A stretch of DNA of 64,000 bases. Source: Streptomyces violaceusniger. Its GTDB lineage: Bacteria > Actinomycetota > Actinomycetes > Streptomycetales > Streptomycetaceae. The DNA lies in NCBI GenBank assembly GCA_005405945.1, contig BJHW01000001.1, forward strand, positions 1,364,001 to 1,428,000. Reading direction: 5' to 3'. Positions 37,178 through 46,305 of this stretch are shown here, piece by piece. The position numbers and the translations under genes were made by a program. The first letter of the stretch is position 1. The number at the start of each line of letters is the position of its first letter. The notes beneath the pieces are model-generated. The model worked only from the letters and a program-made list of their open reading frames with translations, made no database searches and was not told where the DNA came from.

Positions 37178-38335
37178 ATGTCGTTGGTGCAAGCGCTCAA
37201 CCGATCCGTCTCCGGCTTCCGCGGCCTGCGCAGCACCGTGGGCCAGACCGATACCAGCGTCTCCAAGTTCGCCCGTACCGCGACGCAGGCGGGCTCCGCC
37301 GTGGGCCGCGTCAAGGGCGACATCGACAAATCGGCCAACTCCATGCGCACCCTGCAGCGAGAGGCCAACGCCGCCGAACGCAGCGTGGCCAAGAGCGGCC
37401 GTTCCATGACCACCGCGGGGCGTAGCGCGGCGACCGGGGGCGGGCTGATGGGGCGGATGAGGACGGGGCTGCAGGGGGTGACCACGGCCCAGAAGGGGCT
37501 GAACACCGCCATGAAGTCGAACGTCTTCGGGGCCGTCATGGCGCTGCTGATGCCGCTGATCATGAAGCTCGTCGACATGGCGATGCAGTCCAAGACGGTC
37601 CAGCGCATCGTCCAGGCCGCCTTCAGGATCATCGGCCAGGTCATCGGCACCACGATGCGCGTGGCGAAACAAGTGGTGCAGACGACCTGGAACGGCATCA
37701 AGACGGCGTTCACGGTCGTGCTGAAGGTCATCTGGACCGTGGTGAAGACCTACTTCAACATCTACAAGACCATCATCACCACGGTCATCCACGCCATCAT
37801 GGCCGTGGTCCGGCCCCTGCTGTCCTTCTTCTCGGAGCGGATCCCGGGCGCCTTCCGCTCCGCCCGTAACGGCATCCAGCGCGCCTTCAACGGGCTGGCG
37901 GACATCGTCCGGGGTGCGTTCAGCGCCGTGCTCGGGGCCGTGCGCGGGCCGCTCAACGGGGTGATCGGGCTGGTCAACCGGGCGATCGGGGCGCTGAACC
38001 GGGTCAAGGTCTCGGTGCCCTCATGGGTGCCGGGGATCGGCGGCCAGTCGTTCGGGGTGAACATCCCCACCATCCCCACGCTCGCCCAGGGCGGCATCGT
38101 GCTGCCCCGTCCCGGCGGCACGCTGGCGCTGCTCGCCGAGGGCGGCCAGGCCGAGGCGGTGCTGCCGCTGAACCGGCTGAGCACCCTGCTCGCCCGCACC
38201 GGGCCCACGCCGGCCCTGGCGGGATCCGGCAGGCCGGGCGGCGGATTCGTCATCGAGCACTACCACGAAGCCCCGGGCGCCAGCGCCCGGCAGACCGCCG
38301 AGGATCTGATGTTCCTGATGAAGGCGAGGGGGTGA
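37178..38335 (+). CDS. Short tail tape-measure protein
   Basis: Protein of 385 aa. The first 110 residues are Ser/Thr/Ala-rich and helical, followed by hydrophobic segments (NVFGAVMALLMPLIMKLVDM, then three more between residues 150 and 220) and a C-terminal region with GGIVLPRPGGTLALLAEGGQ and AEAVLPLN, a pattern found at the end of actinophage tape measures. It is very short for this role, since siphoviruses usually have 700-1500 residues; about 0.15 nm of tail per residue would give a tail near 60 nm. The start at 37178 follows GAGGAGG. Confidence 0.75.
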   Translation: MSLVQALNRSVSGFRGLRSTVGQTDTSVSKFARTATQAGSAVGRVKGDIDKSANSMRTLQREANAAERSVAKSGRSMTTAGRSAATGGGLMGRMRTGLQGVTTAQKGLNTAMKSNVFGAVMALLMPLIMKLVDMAMQSKTVQRIVQAAFRIIGQVIGTTMRVAKQVVQTTWNGIKTAFTVVLKVIWTVVKTYFNIYKTIITTVIHAIMAVVRPLLSFFSERIPGAFRSARNGIQRAFNGLADIVRGAFSAVLGAVRGPLNGVIGLVNRAIGALNRVKVSVPSWVPGIGGQSFGVNIPTIPTLAQGGIVLPRPGGTLALLAEGGQAEAVLPLNRLSTLLARTGPTPALAGSGRPGGGFVIEHYHEAPGASARQTAEDLMFLMKARG

Positions 38336-38336
38336 C

Positions 38337-39248
38337 ATGACGGACGAGACCACCGCCACCGAGCCGGGGCCGCTGATCACAACCGACGGGCAGGTGCAGT
38401 GGGCCGGGCTTCTCATGGGCCCCGGCACCGATTACTGGATCGCCGCCGAAGGGCTCACCGGCTGGGAGGAGTTGCCCGCCCTGGACACCTCCGACGCGGA
38501 CCGCCCGGTGGGGCACGGCGGCTGGCCGGGTTCGCAGTGGGCGCAGGCCCGTACGGTCACCGCGCAGGTGTGGTTCGCACCCGATCCGGACGCCGGGCCG
38601 GAGGCCGTGCGCGACGCGCTGCGCGCCCTGCGCGCCGCCACCGCCGTACGCGACGAGGAGGAGTGGCTGGCCGTACGCCTGCACGGCGAGACGCTGGCCG
38701 TACGGGCCCGGGTCACCCAGCGCGTGGTCCCCACCGACCGGCAGTTCGCCGCGAGCCGCCTGGCGAAGATGACGCTGCAGTGGAAGGCGAGCGATCCACG
38801 CCGTTACGAGGCGGTGGGGCGGCGGGAGACCGTCGGTCTCCCCCGGCCCGAGCCCGGGCTGTCCTGGCCACTCGGCTGGCCGCTGACCTGGGGCACTCCG
38901 GAGTCCACCGGCGATCTGAACGTGGAGAACACCGGCAGCGCCCCCGCCCACCCCGTGATCACCTTCACCGGTCCGTGTACCACGCCACGGCTGGCCAACC
39001 GCACCACCGGCGACTGGCTGGAGTACGCCATCACCCTGGCCTCCGACGACCGGCTCGTCGTGGACACCGCCGAAGGCACCGTGGTGTTCAACGACACCGC
39101 CTCCCGCCGGCACACCGCGACACCGGGCAGCGCCCCCGAGGAGTCGTTCACCCTGCCGCCCGGCACCTCTCAGCTGTCGTTCCGGGCCGAGTCCGCGCCC
39201 GATGGGACGGCGGACGTCACCGTCGCCTGGCGCGGCGCCGAGTGGTGA
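38337..39248 (+). CDS. Distal tail (Dit)-like protein
   Basis: Protein of 303 aa directly after the tape measure, the usual place of the distal tail protein that forms the hub ring. The N-terminal half (ALDTSDADRPVGHGGWPGS, VTAQVWFAPD, later AKMTLQWKASDPRRYE) resembles siphovirus Dit N-terminal domains; the C-terminal half (NVENTGSAPAHPVITFTG) is a beta-sandwich typical of Dit proteins. One base separates the preceding stop from the ATG. Confidence 0.75.
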   Translation: MTDETTATEPGPLITTDGQVQWAGLLMGPGTDYWIAAEGLTGWEELPALDTSDADRPVGHGGWPGSQWAQARTVTAQVWFAPDPDAGPEAVRDALRALRAATAVRDEEEWLAVRLHGETLAVRARVTQRVVPTDRQFAASRLAKMTLQWKASDPRRYEAVGRRETVGLPRPEPGLSWPLGWPLTWGTPESTGDLNVENTGSAPAHPVITFTGPCTTPRLANRTTGDWLEYAITLASDDRLVVDTAEGTVVFNDTASRRHTATPGSAPEESFTLPPGTSQLSFRAESAPDGTADVTVAWRGAEW

Positions 39249-39306
39249 CCGGCTGAACCGCCCACCGGCCCGAATTCGACCTCTTCCCGTATCCAGGAGC
39301 CGTTTC

Positions 39307-40347
39307 ATGACCGTTCGTTCCGCCTGGCATCTGCCCAATGGACAGACCCGTGAGGACACCCGGCTGGCCGTCGGCCTCGGCATGGCGTCCGCCGGACCGC
39401 TGCTGACCCGGGCGGGGTGTGTGTTCGGCGGGCTGCGCCTCACCGGCACCGCCGCCACCAGCATGCAGGCCAAGCTCTCCCCCGGCCAGGTGTGGATACC
39501 CGGCACCTCCACCGGGGCGCAGGGCGGCTATCCCGTGACCGTGGACGCCGACACCCTGCTGACCTTCGCCGACGGCCACGCCAGTCTGCCGCGGGTGGAC
39601 GCGGTCGTCGTACGGGTCTACGACACCGATTACGACGGCTCGGGCCGGTACGGTGCGGCGCTGGAGGTCCTCCAGGGGACGGCGGCGAGCTCGCCCACCG
39701 CCCCGGCCGTGCCCAAGAACGCCGAACTCCTCTACGAGGTCGCCGTTCCCGCCGGGACCTCCGCCGCCAAGGGCATCACCTGGGCCTCCGCCATCACCGA
39801 CCGCCGTCGCTACACGGCCGCGCTGGGTGGCATCGTCCCCACGGCGGGCGGCGCGCCGCACAACGGGGCGTACGCCGGGCAGTACCGCGACGTGGACGGC
39901 CGGCTGGAGCGCTGGGACGGCGCCCAGTGGGCGAAGCTCATTCCCGACGCCGTGCTCCGGCACACCGCGGACTGGGGTGCCACCACCTCCGCCACCTACC
40001 AGGAGATGCTCACCGACACCGTCGCCACGCTCACCGCCACCTTCACCGCCCCGGCTTCCCGCTGGGTGTCCCTCACCTTCGGCGCCTTCACGGCCGCCGA
40101 CGGAGGCGCCATCGCCTACATCTCGTTCCGGCTCAGGACACAGAGCGGCACCGAGGTGCTCGCTCCGTCCGACGACCGCGCGGCGATCCTCGACGGTGCC
40201 GGACGGGCCTCCATCTCCACGTGTTTCCCAGTGGGGAGCCTCACCCCAGGCGCCGTCTACACCGCGACCGCCGCCTACCGCTCCTCGATCGCGGGGACGC
40301 GGGTGCACTTCGACAACCGCTTCGTCCGCGTGGACCCGGTGGCGTGA
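39307..40347 (+). CDS. Tail tip protein, possible receptor-binding part
   Basis: Protein of 346 aa. The N-terminus (VRSAWHLPNGQTREDTRLAV) and the LRLTGTAATSMQAKLSPGQ segment resemble actinophage tail-tip proteins, with a middle region that contains an RVDAVVVRVYDTDYDGSGR motif and a C-terminal beta-rich domain from about residue 230. A ribosome binding site AGGAG stands ahead of the ATG at 39307, which I prefer over a longer start at 39202. It is the best candidate in the module for contact with a target cell surface. Confidence 0.6.
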   Translation: MTVRSAWHLPNGQTREDTRLAVGLGMASAGPLLTRAGCVFGGLRLTGTAATSMQAKLSPGQVWIPGTSTGAQGGYPVTVDADTLLTFADGHASLPRVDAVVVRVYDTDYDGSGRYGAALEVLQGTAASSPTAPAVPKNAELLYEVAVPAGTSAAKGITWASAITDRRRYTAALGGIVPTAGGAPHNGAYAGQYRDVDGRLERWDGAQWAKLIPDAVLRHTADWGATTSATYQEMLTDTVATLTATFTAPASRWVSLTFGAFTAADGGAIAYISFRLRTQSGTEVLAPSDDRAAILDGAGRASISTCFPVGSLTPGAVYTATAAYRSSIAGTRVHFDNRFVRVDPVA

Positions 40348-40353
40348 GGCGCC

Positions 40354-41442
40354 GTGGACGCCCGCTACCGCGCCGTCTTCACCGATCTGCGCACCGACCA
40401 GGCCATCGACGTACTACCCCTGCGGGAGGTGGAGTACGACGACTACCTCGGCAAGCCCGGTTCGCTCACCGCGACCATTCCGGTGCCCGACGCCCGTATG
40501 GCCCGGCGGGTCCGGGAGCTGGTGGAGGGGCGCACCGCCGTCTATCTGGAGCGGGGGGACGAGGTCTGCTGGGGTGGCATCGTCTGGACGCTGACTCCGG
40601 CCACGGACGACCGGGGCCTGACCACGGTCGGGCTCCAGGCGGCCACCTTCGACTCCTACGCGGGCCGTCGCTACATCCGCGCGAACCTGAGCTTCACCGC
40701 GCTCGACCATCTGGAGATCGTCCGCCGGCTGTGGGACTACATGCAGGGGTCCGAGGGCGGCCACATCGGCGTGGAGTACGAGCCGACGGCCCCCACCGCG
40801 ACCCGTACGGTGGCCTACAGCGACGGTGACGAGACCCTGGTGGAGGAGGCCATCGGGCAACTCGCGGCGATGGAGCCGGGTTTCGAGCACCGGATCGCGG
40901 TGTACCGGGACCCGGTGACCGGGCGGCGGGTGAAGCTGCTCCGGCTGGGCTCTCCGACGATCCGGGTGGGCAGCCAGCCGGTGATGCTGGACCTGCCGGG
41001 CGATGTGCTGTCGTACTCCTTCCCCCGCGACGCCACGCGCGGCGGGACGACCGCGCGGGCCAGGGGCGGCACCCCGGAGGGCGGGGCGGGTGGCCCGGTG
41101 ATGTCCGGGGAACAGGTGGCCGGGGACCTCCTCGCGGCCGGGTTCCCCCGCCTGGACACCTCGTCCGACCACAGCAATGTCACCGACAAGGCGACGCTCG
41201 ACGCGTTCGCCCGGTCCGAACTCGCCGCCCTGCGCGGCACGGTGGTCATCCCCTCGGTGCGGATCCGCCTCGGCTCGGGCACCACGCCCGCGCTGCTCGG
41301 CGCGACCGTGCGGCTGCGCATCAAGGACGTGTGGTTCTCCGAGGGGCTGGACGCCCGCTACCGCGTCGTCGGCATCAAGGTCACCGCCCCGGAGCGGGGA
41401 CGTCCGGAGACCGCCGATCTGTATCTGGAGGAGGCCGACTGA
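40354..41442 (+). CDS. Tail hub / tail-associated protein (Gp37-like)
   Basis: Protein of 362 aa with a siphovirus hub pattern: DARYRAVFTDLRTDQAIDVL, a GSLTATIPVPDARMAR segment and YSDGDETLVEEAIGQLAAME, as in actinophage Gp37-like tail proteins. It starts at a GTG at 40354, seven bases after the preceding stop, with GAGG in front. No peptidoglycan hydrolase domain is visible in it. Confidence 0.68.
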   Translation: MDARYRAVFTDLRTDQAIDVLPLREVEYDDYLGKPGSLTATIPVPDARMARRVRELVEGRTAVYLERGDEVCWGGIVWTLTPATDDRGLTTVGLQAATFDSYAGRRYIRANLSFTALDHLEIVRRLWDYMQGSEGGHIGVEYEPTAPTATRTVAYSDGDETLVEEAIGQLAAMEPGFEHRIAVYRDPVTGRRVKLLRLGSPTIRVGSQPVMLDLPGDVLSYSFPRDATRGGTTARARGGTPEGGAGGPVMSGEQVAGDLLAAGFPRLDTSSDHSNVTDKATLDAFARSELAALRGTVVIPSVRIRLGSGTTPALLGATVRLRIKDVWFSEGLDARYRVVGIKVTAPERGRPETADLYLEEAD

Positions 41443-41639
41443 TGGCGAACCTGCCCGAGGACATCGTGGACCGGATCAGGGCCCTGGAACGTCAGGTGCA
41501 CCGGCTCACCACCTACGTCAACAGCAAGCCCGGCGGGGTGCAGACGGCCCTGGCGGCCACCGAACCGCCACCGTCGCAGGCCCAGGAGACGTCCGGGGAG
41601 GAGCCGCCGCGGCCCGACGGCACGGCGACGGGACCCTGA
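41442..41639 (+). CDS. Small protein ending the tail operon
   Basis: Protein of 65 aa with a short helical N-terminus (LPEDIVDRIRALERQVHRL) and a Pro/Glu-rich tail. Its ATG overlaps the stop of the hub gene by one base. I do not recognise it. Coiled-coil trimer-like starts of this kind occur at the base of phage fibres, but this is only a suggestion. Confidence 0.65.
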   Translation: MANLPEDIVDRIRALERQVHRLTTYVNSKPGGVQTALAATEPPPSQAQETSGEEPPRPDGTATGP

Positions 41640-41661
41640 CGTCCGGCCCCGCCGGGGTGGC

Positions 41662-42512
41662 TCAACCGCCGCCCGGGCCGGTCACCATGTCGTGGTAGGG
41701 GTCCTTGGGCGCGGGGACACGGCGGACGGCGGTGGCGTCCAGGGCGGGGCTCGCGCCGTCCGTGCCCACCTCTCCGGTGGGATGCCAGGTGCCGGTGACG
41801 GTCACCCAGGCGTCTGCGGGCGGCGCCGAGGCCCCGTGCACCAGCACCTTGCGCACCTGGGCGTCGGCGGCGCAGCAGCTGATGACGAGCCGGCTGACGT
41901 ACCAGGTGCCGTGGCGCCCGGGGGTGACGAAGCCGGTGAGCCGGACGGTACGGCCCTTGAGGGTGCCGTCGGTGTCCCAGACCGCACGGAAGCTGAAGTC
42001 GTTCAGCGTCATCGGCACCACACCGGTGTCCGGCAGGGCCGGGAAGAGGCTGTCGCCGCTGTCGCCCGAGGAGGAGGGGGCCCCGGGGCCTTCGCCTCGT
42101 CACGGGATGCGGTGTACGAGCCGAGCGCGGGCGGCGCCAGGAAGAGGATGGTCAGGGCCGGTATGTACAGCAGCCAGGCGACCTTCGGGCCGCCCGCGTG
42201 GCTGTGGCCGTGCCCGTGTCCGTCGTCGTGGCTCTGGCCGTGTCCGTCGCCATTGCTCTGGTCGCCGTCGTGGCTCTGGTCGCCGTCCGTGCGGGGGCGG
42301 TTGAACGGGAAGCCGTCGCGGGCCGCGCTCACCGAGCCGAGCGCGATCAGCGACACCCCGGAGGCGATGAGCGCGGGCCGCAGGCCAGGGCGCCACCACC
42401 CCACCAGAGCGCTGCACGCCACCGCCACCACCCAGGTGGCCGCCGAGAAGCGCACCGCGAAGGCGCGCCCGAAGGTGCGGCCCTCCGGCCCCCTCGGCCT
42501 CGACAGCGCCAT
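41662..42512 (-). CDS. DUF1980/TIGR03943-type membrane protein, frameshifted
   Basis: Membrane protein of about 283 aa. The N-terminal part (MALSRPRGPEGRTFG) has two membrane segments, then a His/Asp/Gly-rich stretch (SHDDGHGHGHSHAGG) that could bind metal, and a third segment (WLLYIPALTILFLAPP). A break at about 42080, in a G4C5 run, leads to the C-terminal domain (DTGVVPMTLNDFSFRAVWD, VISCCAADAQVRK) typical of the TIGR03943 permease-subunit family, which usually sits beside a permease partner that is not in the window. The reconstruction needs one added base. Confidence 0.72.
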
Positions 42513-42583
42513 GCATCGCCCCTCCCCCGGGCCCCGGAGCGGGACCCGGGGCCGCCTTAACGGGGCCGGGACGGGCGGAGGCA

Positions 42584-43676
42584 TCACACCGGGCCACCAC
42601 CCGATAGGCGTTGGACATCTTGCCGAGCCCCGCCAGCGGTTTGAGCAGCACGCGGTCGAGGGTGGTCGCGACCACGAGGGCGGGCACGCCCGCCAGCAGG
42701 ATCGCGCAGCGCAGCAGCCATCGGAGCCGACCGGGCGGCCTGGCCAGGGAGGGGCGTCATCGGGCGGGGCGATCGCGTTGAGCGCCAGCCAGACGGCGCC
42801 GAGCAGGTCGACGGTGTCCGACGGCCCGCGGTGCTGTTCGTCGGTCACGGTGAAGCCCAGTGCGGACAGTTCCTCGCGGAGGTTGGCCACCGGAACGAAG
42901 TGCAGATGCTGGGGCTGGAGCCAGGGGAGCCAGAACCGGCCGAGGAGCCGGCCGAACCAGCACTCCGGGTCGGGCACCTCGATCAGCAGATGGCCGCCGG
43001 GCCGCAGGGCACGGCGGGCGGCGCGGAGTTCGGCGCGGGGGTCCGTGCTGTGTTCCAGGTAGTGGAACATGCTCACCACGTCGTAGCTCCCGGCCAGCCG
43101 CTCCTCGGCCAGCTCGGGGAAGCTGCCGCGGATGGCCCGGTCGATGCGGCCCGTACGCTCGGCCAGTTCGACACCGGCGGTGAAGTCCAGTCCGTCGAAG
43201 CGGGTGCCGGGGAAGACGGTACGGGCCACCTCGGGGAAGTGGCCGTGTCCGGTGCCGACATCGAGCCAGGTCTTCGGCGGCTCGGCGGAGGGCTCCTGGA
43301 ACATCGCGCGCCGACGGTACACCTTGTCCCGCCCGGAGAACACGTTGCCGAGTTCGATCTCCCCCATCCCGTCGTAGAAGTCGCGGTAGTAGAACTCCAG
43401 GCCGTCGTCGTTCAGCCGTGGATTCTGGAAGACATGGCGGCAGTCCCGGCATCTGTCGAGCCGGAAGTGGCCGGGTTTGCTCTGGTACCGGTCCTTGGTG
43501 CGCAGCCGCCGCGCCAGCCGCGTGGAGCCGCACCACGGGCAGTCCGTGCGGCGGGGTTCGAAGAACCGCTCGGTGCCCCGCGCCAGATCGGCCTGGTAGC
43601 GGGGGCGCAGCGCGGCGACGGTCTCGGCGCGGGACGGCTTCTCCGGTGTGCGGGGTACGGCACTCTCGCGGCTCAT
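42584..43676 (-). CDS. SAM-dependent methyltransferase with N-terminal zinc ribbon, frameshifted near the end
   Basis: Methyltransferase of about 360 aa. Two CxxC pairs (DCPWCGS and CRDCRH) near residues 45-80 form a zinc ribbon, followed by a Rossmann methyltransferase domain with the SAM motif TWLDVGTGHGHFPE, then SMFHYLEHSTDPRAELRAA and GGHLLIEVPDPE. After PPWPGRP (about 42735) the frame shifts; one added C restores a hydrophobic C-terminus (LLAGVPALVVATTLDRVLL). The exact stop is uncertain because of the break. The ATG at 43676 overlaps the stop of the glycosyltransferase gene, so it belongs to the same operon, where I expect methylation of the product or its sugar. Confidence 0.8.
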
Positions 43677-45043
43677 CGGTCCCCTTCCGGGTTCGCGGTG
43701 GCGTGGGTGGCGGCGCTCGCGGTGGGATGGGTGGCGGCGCTCGCGGTGGGATGGGTGACGCCCGCTGTGGCGGCGGCGCTCGCGGGGGCGTGGGTGGCGC
43801 CCGCTGTGGCCAGCCGCTCCAGGTGGGTGGCGGCCGCGGTGGCGCCGCCCGCCGCGCGGAAGGACGCGCCCACGCGCTCGGCCGCGGCGCGGTAGCGCGG
43901 TTCGTGCAGTACGGCGTCGAGTGCCTCGCCGATGGCCGCCGCCCGCGCCCTGCCGAAGCGCACCCGGATGCCCGCGCCCGCGTCCACCACCTGGGCGGCC
44001 ACCACCGGCTGGTCGTCCCGGATGGGCGCCACGACGAGCGGTACGCCGTGCCAGAGGGTTTCGCAGACCGTGTTGTGGCCGGCGTGGCACACGACCGCGT
44101 TCACCCGTCGCAGCAGGGGGAGTTGGGGGACGTAGCGGCACACCAGGACGTCGTTGCCGTCCGGGGGCGCGGGCCTGCTCCGGGTGTCCCGGGCGGCCCG
44201 AGCGAGTACGTCGTCGGGGTCGACGACGACCGTCTGGAAACGACCGGCCCGGGCCCGTACGGCCTCCAGGCACTCGGTGAGGAAGCGCGCCCCGGCGTCG
44301 GTGTTCGCGGTGCCGAGCGTGATGAGGACCGCGGGGCGCGCGGGGTCCAGCCACTCCCAGGGGAAGTCCGTCGTGGCCGGTCGCTCGGCGATCGACGGCC
44401 CCACATAGTGGATGCGGTCGCCCGCCCGGGCCGGTCGTCCGGCCAGTTCCTCGGTGGTGAAGGCGAGGACGAGATCCGGTGCGAACCGGGGGTCGGCCGT
44501 GCCCTCCGGGTCGCCGATCCGGCCCCGCACCTCGTGCAGCAGCCCATCCAGCCAGGCGTCGATCTTGGGCATCCCGTCCAGCGCGCCGGTGAACTCCGCC
44601 GAGGTGGTGGCGGATGTGGCCCAGCGCACCCCCAGCCGTTCGGCCACCAACGCGCCCGCCACGGTCTGCTGGTCGGCGATCACCACATCGGGGCGGAACG
44701 CCTCGATGGCCTTGGCCACGCCCGGAGCCATGGCCTCGGCGAGCGGCACCAGGAACCGCTCCCACAGGAACTTCAGCGCCGCCGGACCGCGTACGTCCGG
44801 TGGCCGGCCCGCCCCGCCCTCACCGAGCACCGGCCCGGCGCAGCGGTAGACCGTCGTTCCCCGCCCGGTCAGCCGCTCGACGACCTCGGGCATCCCGGCC
44901 CAGGCCACCCGGTGCCCCCGGGCGGTGAGTTCGGCCGCGACGCCGACGGTGGGGTTGACGTGGCCGACGAGCGGCGGCACGACGAAGAGAAAGCGGCGGG
45001 GTGTGCGGGGTGAGGCTTCCGGATCCCTGCTCGGTTCACTCAT
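43673..45043 (-). CDS. Macrolide-type (GT1) glycosyltransferase
   Basis: Glycosyltransferase of 456 aa. It has the fold and motifs of actinobacterial natural-product and macrolide glycosyltransferases: FLFVVPPLVGHVNPTVGVA at the N-terminus and, in the C-terminal half, VNAVVCHAGHNTVCETLW with the sugar-nucleotide contacts HAGHNT and a GVPLVVAPIRDDQP segment. The last 60 residues are a low-complexity tail of Thr-His-Pro-Thr-Ala-Ser-Ala repeats. It lies one base from the alpha/beta hydrolase gene, so it should glycosylate the product of the nearby synthases. The sugar donor is unknown; no sugar-nucleotide genes are in the window. Confidence 0.92.
   Translation of the reverse strand: MSEPSRDPEASPRTPRRFLFVVPPLVGHVNPTVGVAAELTARGHRVAWAGMPEVVERLTGRGTTVYRCAGPVLGEGGAGRPPDVRGPAALKFLWERFLVPLAEAMAPGVAKAIEAFRPDVVIADQQTVAGALVAERLGVRWATSATTSAEFTGALDGMPKIDAWLDGLLHEVRGRIGDPEGTADPRFAPDLVLAFTTEELAGRPARAGDRIHYVGPSIAERPATTDFPWEWLDPARPAVLITLGTANTDAGARFLTECLEAVRARAGRFQTVVVDPDDVLARAARDTRSRPAPPDGNDVLVCRYVPQLPLLRRVNAVVCHAGHNTVCETLWHGVPLVVAPIRDDQPVVAAQVVDAGAGIRVRFGRARAAAIGEALDAVLHEPRYRAAAERVGASFRAAGGATAAATHLERLATAGATHAPASAAATAGVTHPTASAATHPTASAATHATANPEGDR
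43690..43812. repeat. Coding tandem repeats at the 3' end of the glycosyltransferase
   Basis: GCGGTGGGATGGGTGGCGGC-like units recur several times between about 43690 and 43812 and encode the Ala/Thr/His/Ser tail. Some units are almost identical over 20 or more bases. Such stretches are prone to copy-number change and to assembly error. Confidence 0.6.
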
Positions 45044-45939
45044 CAGGCATCGGCCTCCAGGGCCGCTCCCGCCGCCGGGGCGCCGGTGGCCGCATGGCGC
45101 CCGTGTTCACGTTCGCGCTCGTCGATCCAGGACAGCAGCAGTTCGCGGATGCGGGTGGGCGCCTCGGCGAGGACCGAGTGGCCCTGGCCCGGCAGGACGA
45201 CGGTCCGGGCGCCGGGCAGCACCGCCTCCAACCACCGTTGCTGCCCCGCGAGTTCGGAATCGGCGCCGTAGACGGCCAGCACCGGGCAGCGCATCGCGCG
45301 GACCTGCTCCTCGCTCACCACCTGGCTCGCCGGTACGTCCTCGGCGATGGTGGTCGTACGGACCAGGCGGGCGGCCGACTTGGCGAGCCGCGCGGTGTGG
45401 GCGCCCCGGTGGGCGCTCACCCAGGCCAGCGACTCGGCCTCATGGACGACCAGTTCCTCCTCGACACGCCGCAGGATCCCACTGATCTCGGTCAACCAGC
45501 TCTCGGTGGCGGGTTTCGCCTCGATCACCGCGATACCGGCCACCCGCTCCGGATGACGCATGGCGTAGGCGAACGCCACCGTGCCGCCGAAGCAGTTGCC
45601 CACGAGATGGACCGGACCGGTGATGTCCAGCCGGTCGAGCAGCCGCGCCAGATCGGTGACGAAGGTGTCCAGCCGGTAGCCGGAGCCGGGGCGCTCGCTG
45701 CGGCCGTGTCCCCGCTGGTCGTACATCACCACCTCCAGTCCGGCGGCGGCGAGGTCCGGGGCCACCGTGAAGTACCAGCTGGCGAGGGAGTCGGTGAGCA
45801 GACCGTGGATGAGTACGACGGTGGCGATGGGCGGACGGCCGTCGGGCGGGGACAGCCGTTGGACATGCAGTCGGACGCCGTCCGTCCCGGTATGCGGGCC
45901 GTCGTGGTCGGTGGCGTGTTCGGTGTCGATCATCGCCAT
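45043..45939 (-). CDS. Alpha/beta hydrolase with a cysteine nucleophile
   Basis: Alpha/beta-hydrolase-fold protein of 298 aa. The nucleophile elbow reads LVGNCFGGTVAF: cysteine stands where serine is usual. The oxyanion region VVLIHGLLTDSLASW, an acidic residue in LAVYGADSEL and the histidine in LPGQGHSVLAE complete a Cys-Asp-His triad. It lies between the ACP and the glycosyltransferase in the operon, so a role as thioesterase or acyltransferase for the synthase chain is the leading idea. Start at ATG 45939, four bases after the ACP stop; a second in-frame ATG follows two codons later. Confidence 0.9.
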   Translation of the reverse strand: MAMIDTEHATDHDGPHTGTDGVRLHVQRLSPPDGRPPIATVVLIHGLLTDSLASWYFTVAPDLAAAGLEVVMYDQRGHGRSERPGSGYRLDTFVTDLARLLDRLDITGPVHLVGNCFGGTVAFAYAMRHPERVAGIAVIEAKPATESWLTEISGILRRVEEELVVHEAESLAWVSAHRGAHTARLAKSAARLVRTTTIAEDVPASQVVSEEQVRAMRCPVLAVYGADSELAGQQRWLEAVLPGARTVVLPGQGHSVLAEAPTRIRELLLSWIDEREREHGRHAATGAPAAGAALEADA

Positions 45940-45942
45940 GGC

Positions 45943-46305
45943 TCAGCGCTCCCGGGCGGCTCTGAGGCACCGGACGACATACTCGACGAGCTGCCCCACG
46001 GTGAGGTCGATGATCTCGTCGAGCTCGAGGTCGGCCACGAACTCGGCGAAGTTGACCTGTCTGCCGTACCGCGCCTCCAGGCTGCCGGCCAGCGTCACCA
46101 GGTCGATGCTCTCCAGCTCCAGATCCTCGGTGAAGCGGGTCTCCATGGTCACCTCGATATCGTCGAGGCCGTATTCGTCGAGCATCGTCCGGAGCATCCC
46201 GGATATCTCCGCGAGCACGGCCTGTGCGTCGGCCGGTGCGCTGACCGATGCCTCGGCCGGTGCGTCGGCGGCAGGTGACGGGGCGGTCTGATTGACGGTG
46301 GTCAC
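45943..46305 (-). CDS. Stand-alone acyl carrier protein
   Basis: ACP of 120 aa with an Ala/Pro-rich N-terminal arm of about 25 residues. The phosphopantetheine serine is in DLELESIDLVTLAG. The GTG start at 46305 overlaps the stop of the KS-AT-DH-PPTase gene (GTGA). It should be charged by the PPTase domain of that gene and carry the growing or finished chain. Confidence 0.93.
   Translation of the reverse strand: MTTVNQTAPSPAADAPAEASVSAPADAQAVLAEISGMLRTMLDEYGLDDIEVTMETRFTEDLELESIDLVTLAGSLEARYGRQVNFAEFVADLELDEIIDLTVGQLVEYVVRCLRAARER

Noticed and set aside
33741..41639. Contractile injection system or R-type tailocin
   Set aside because: No sheath, baseplate wedge, spike or AAA ATPase gene is present; the gene order is that of a non-contractile tail.
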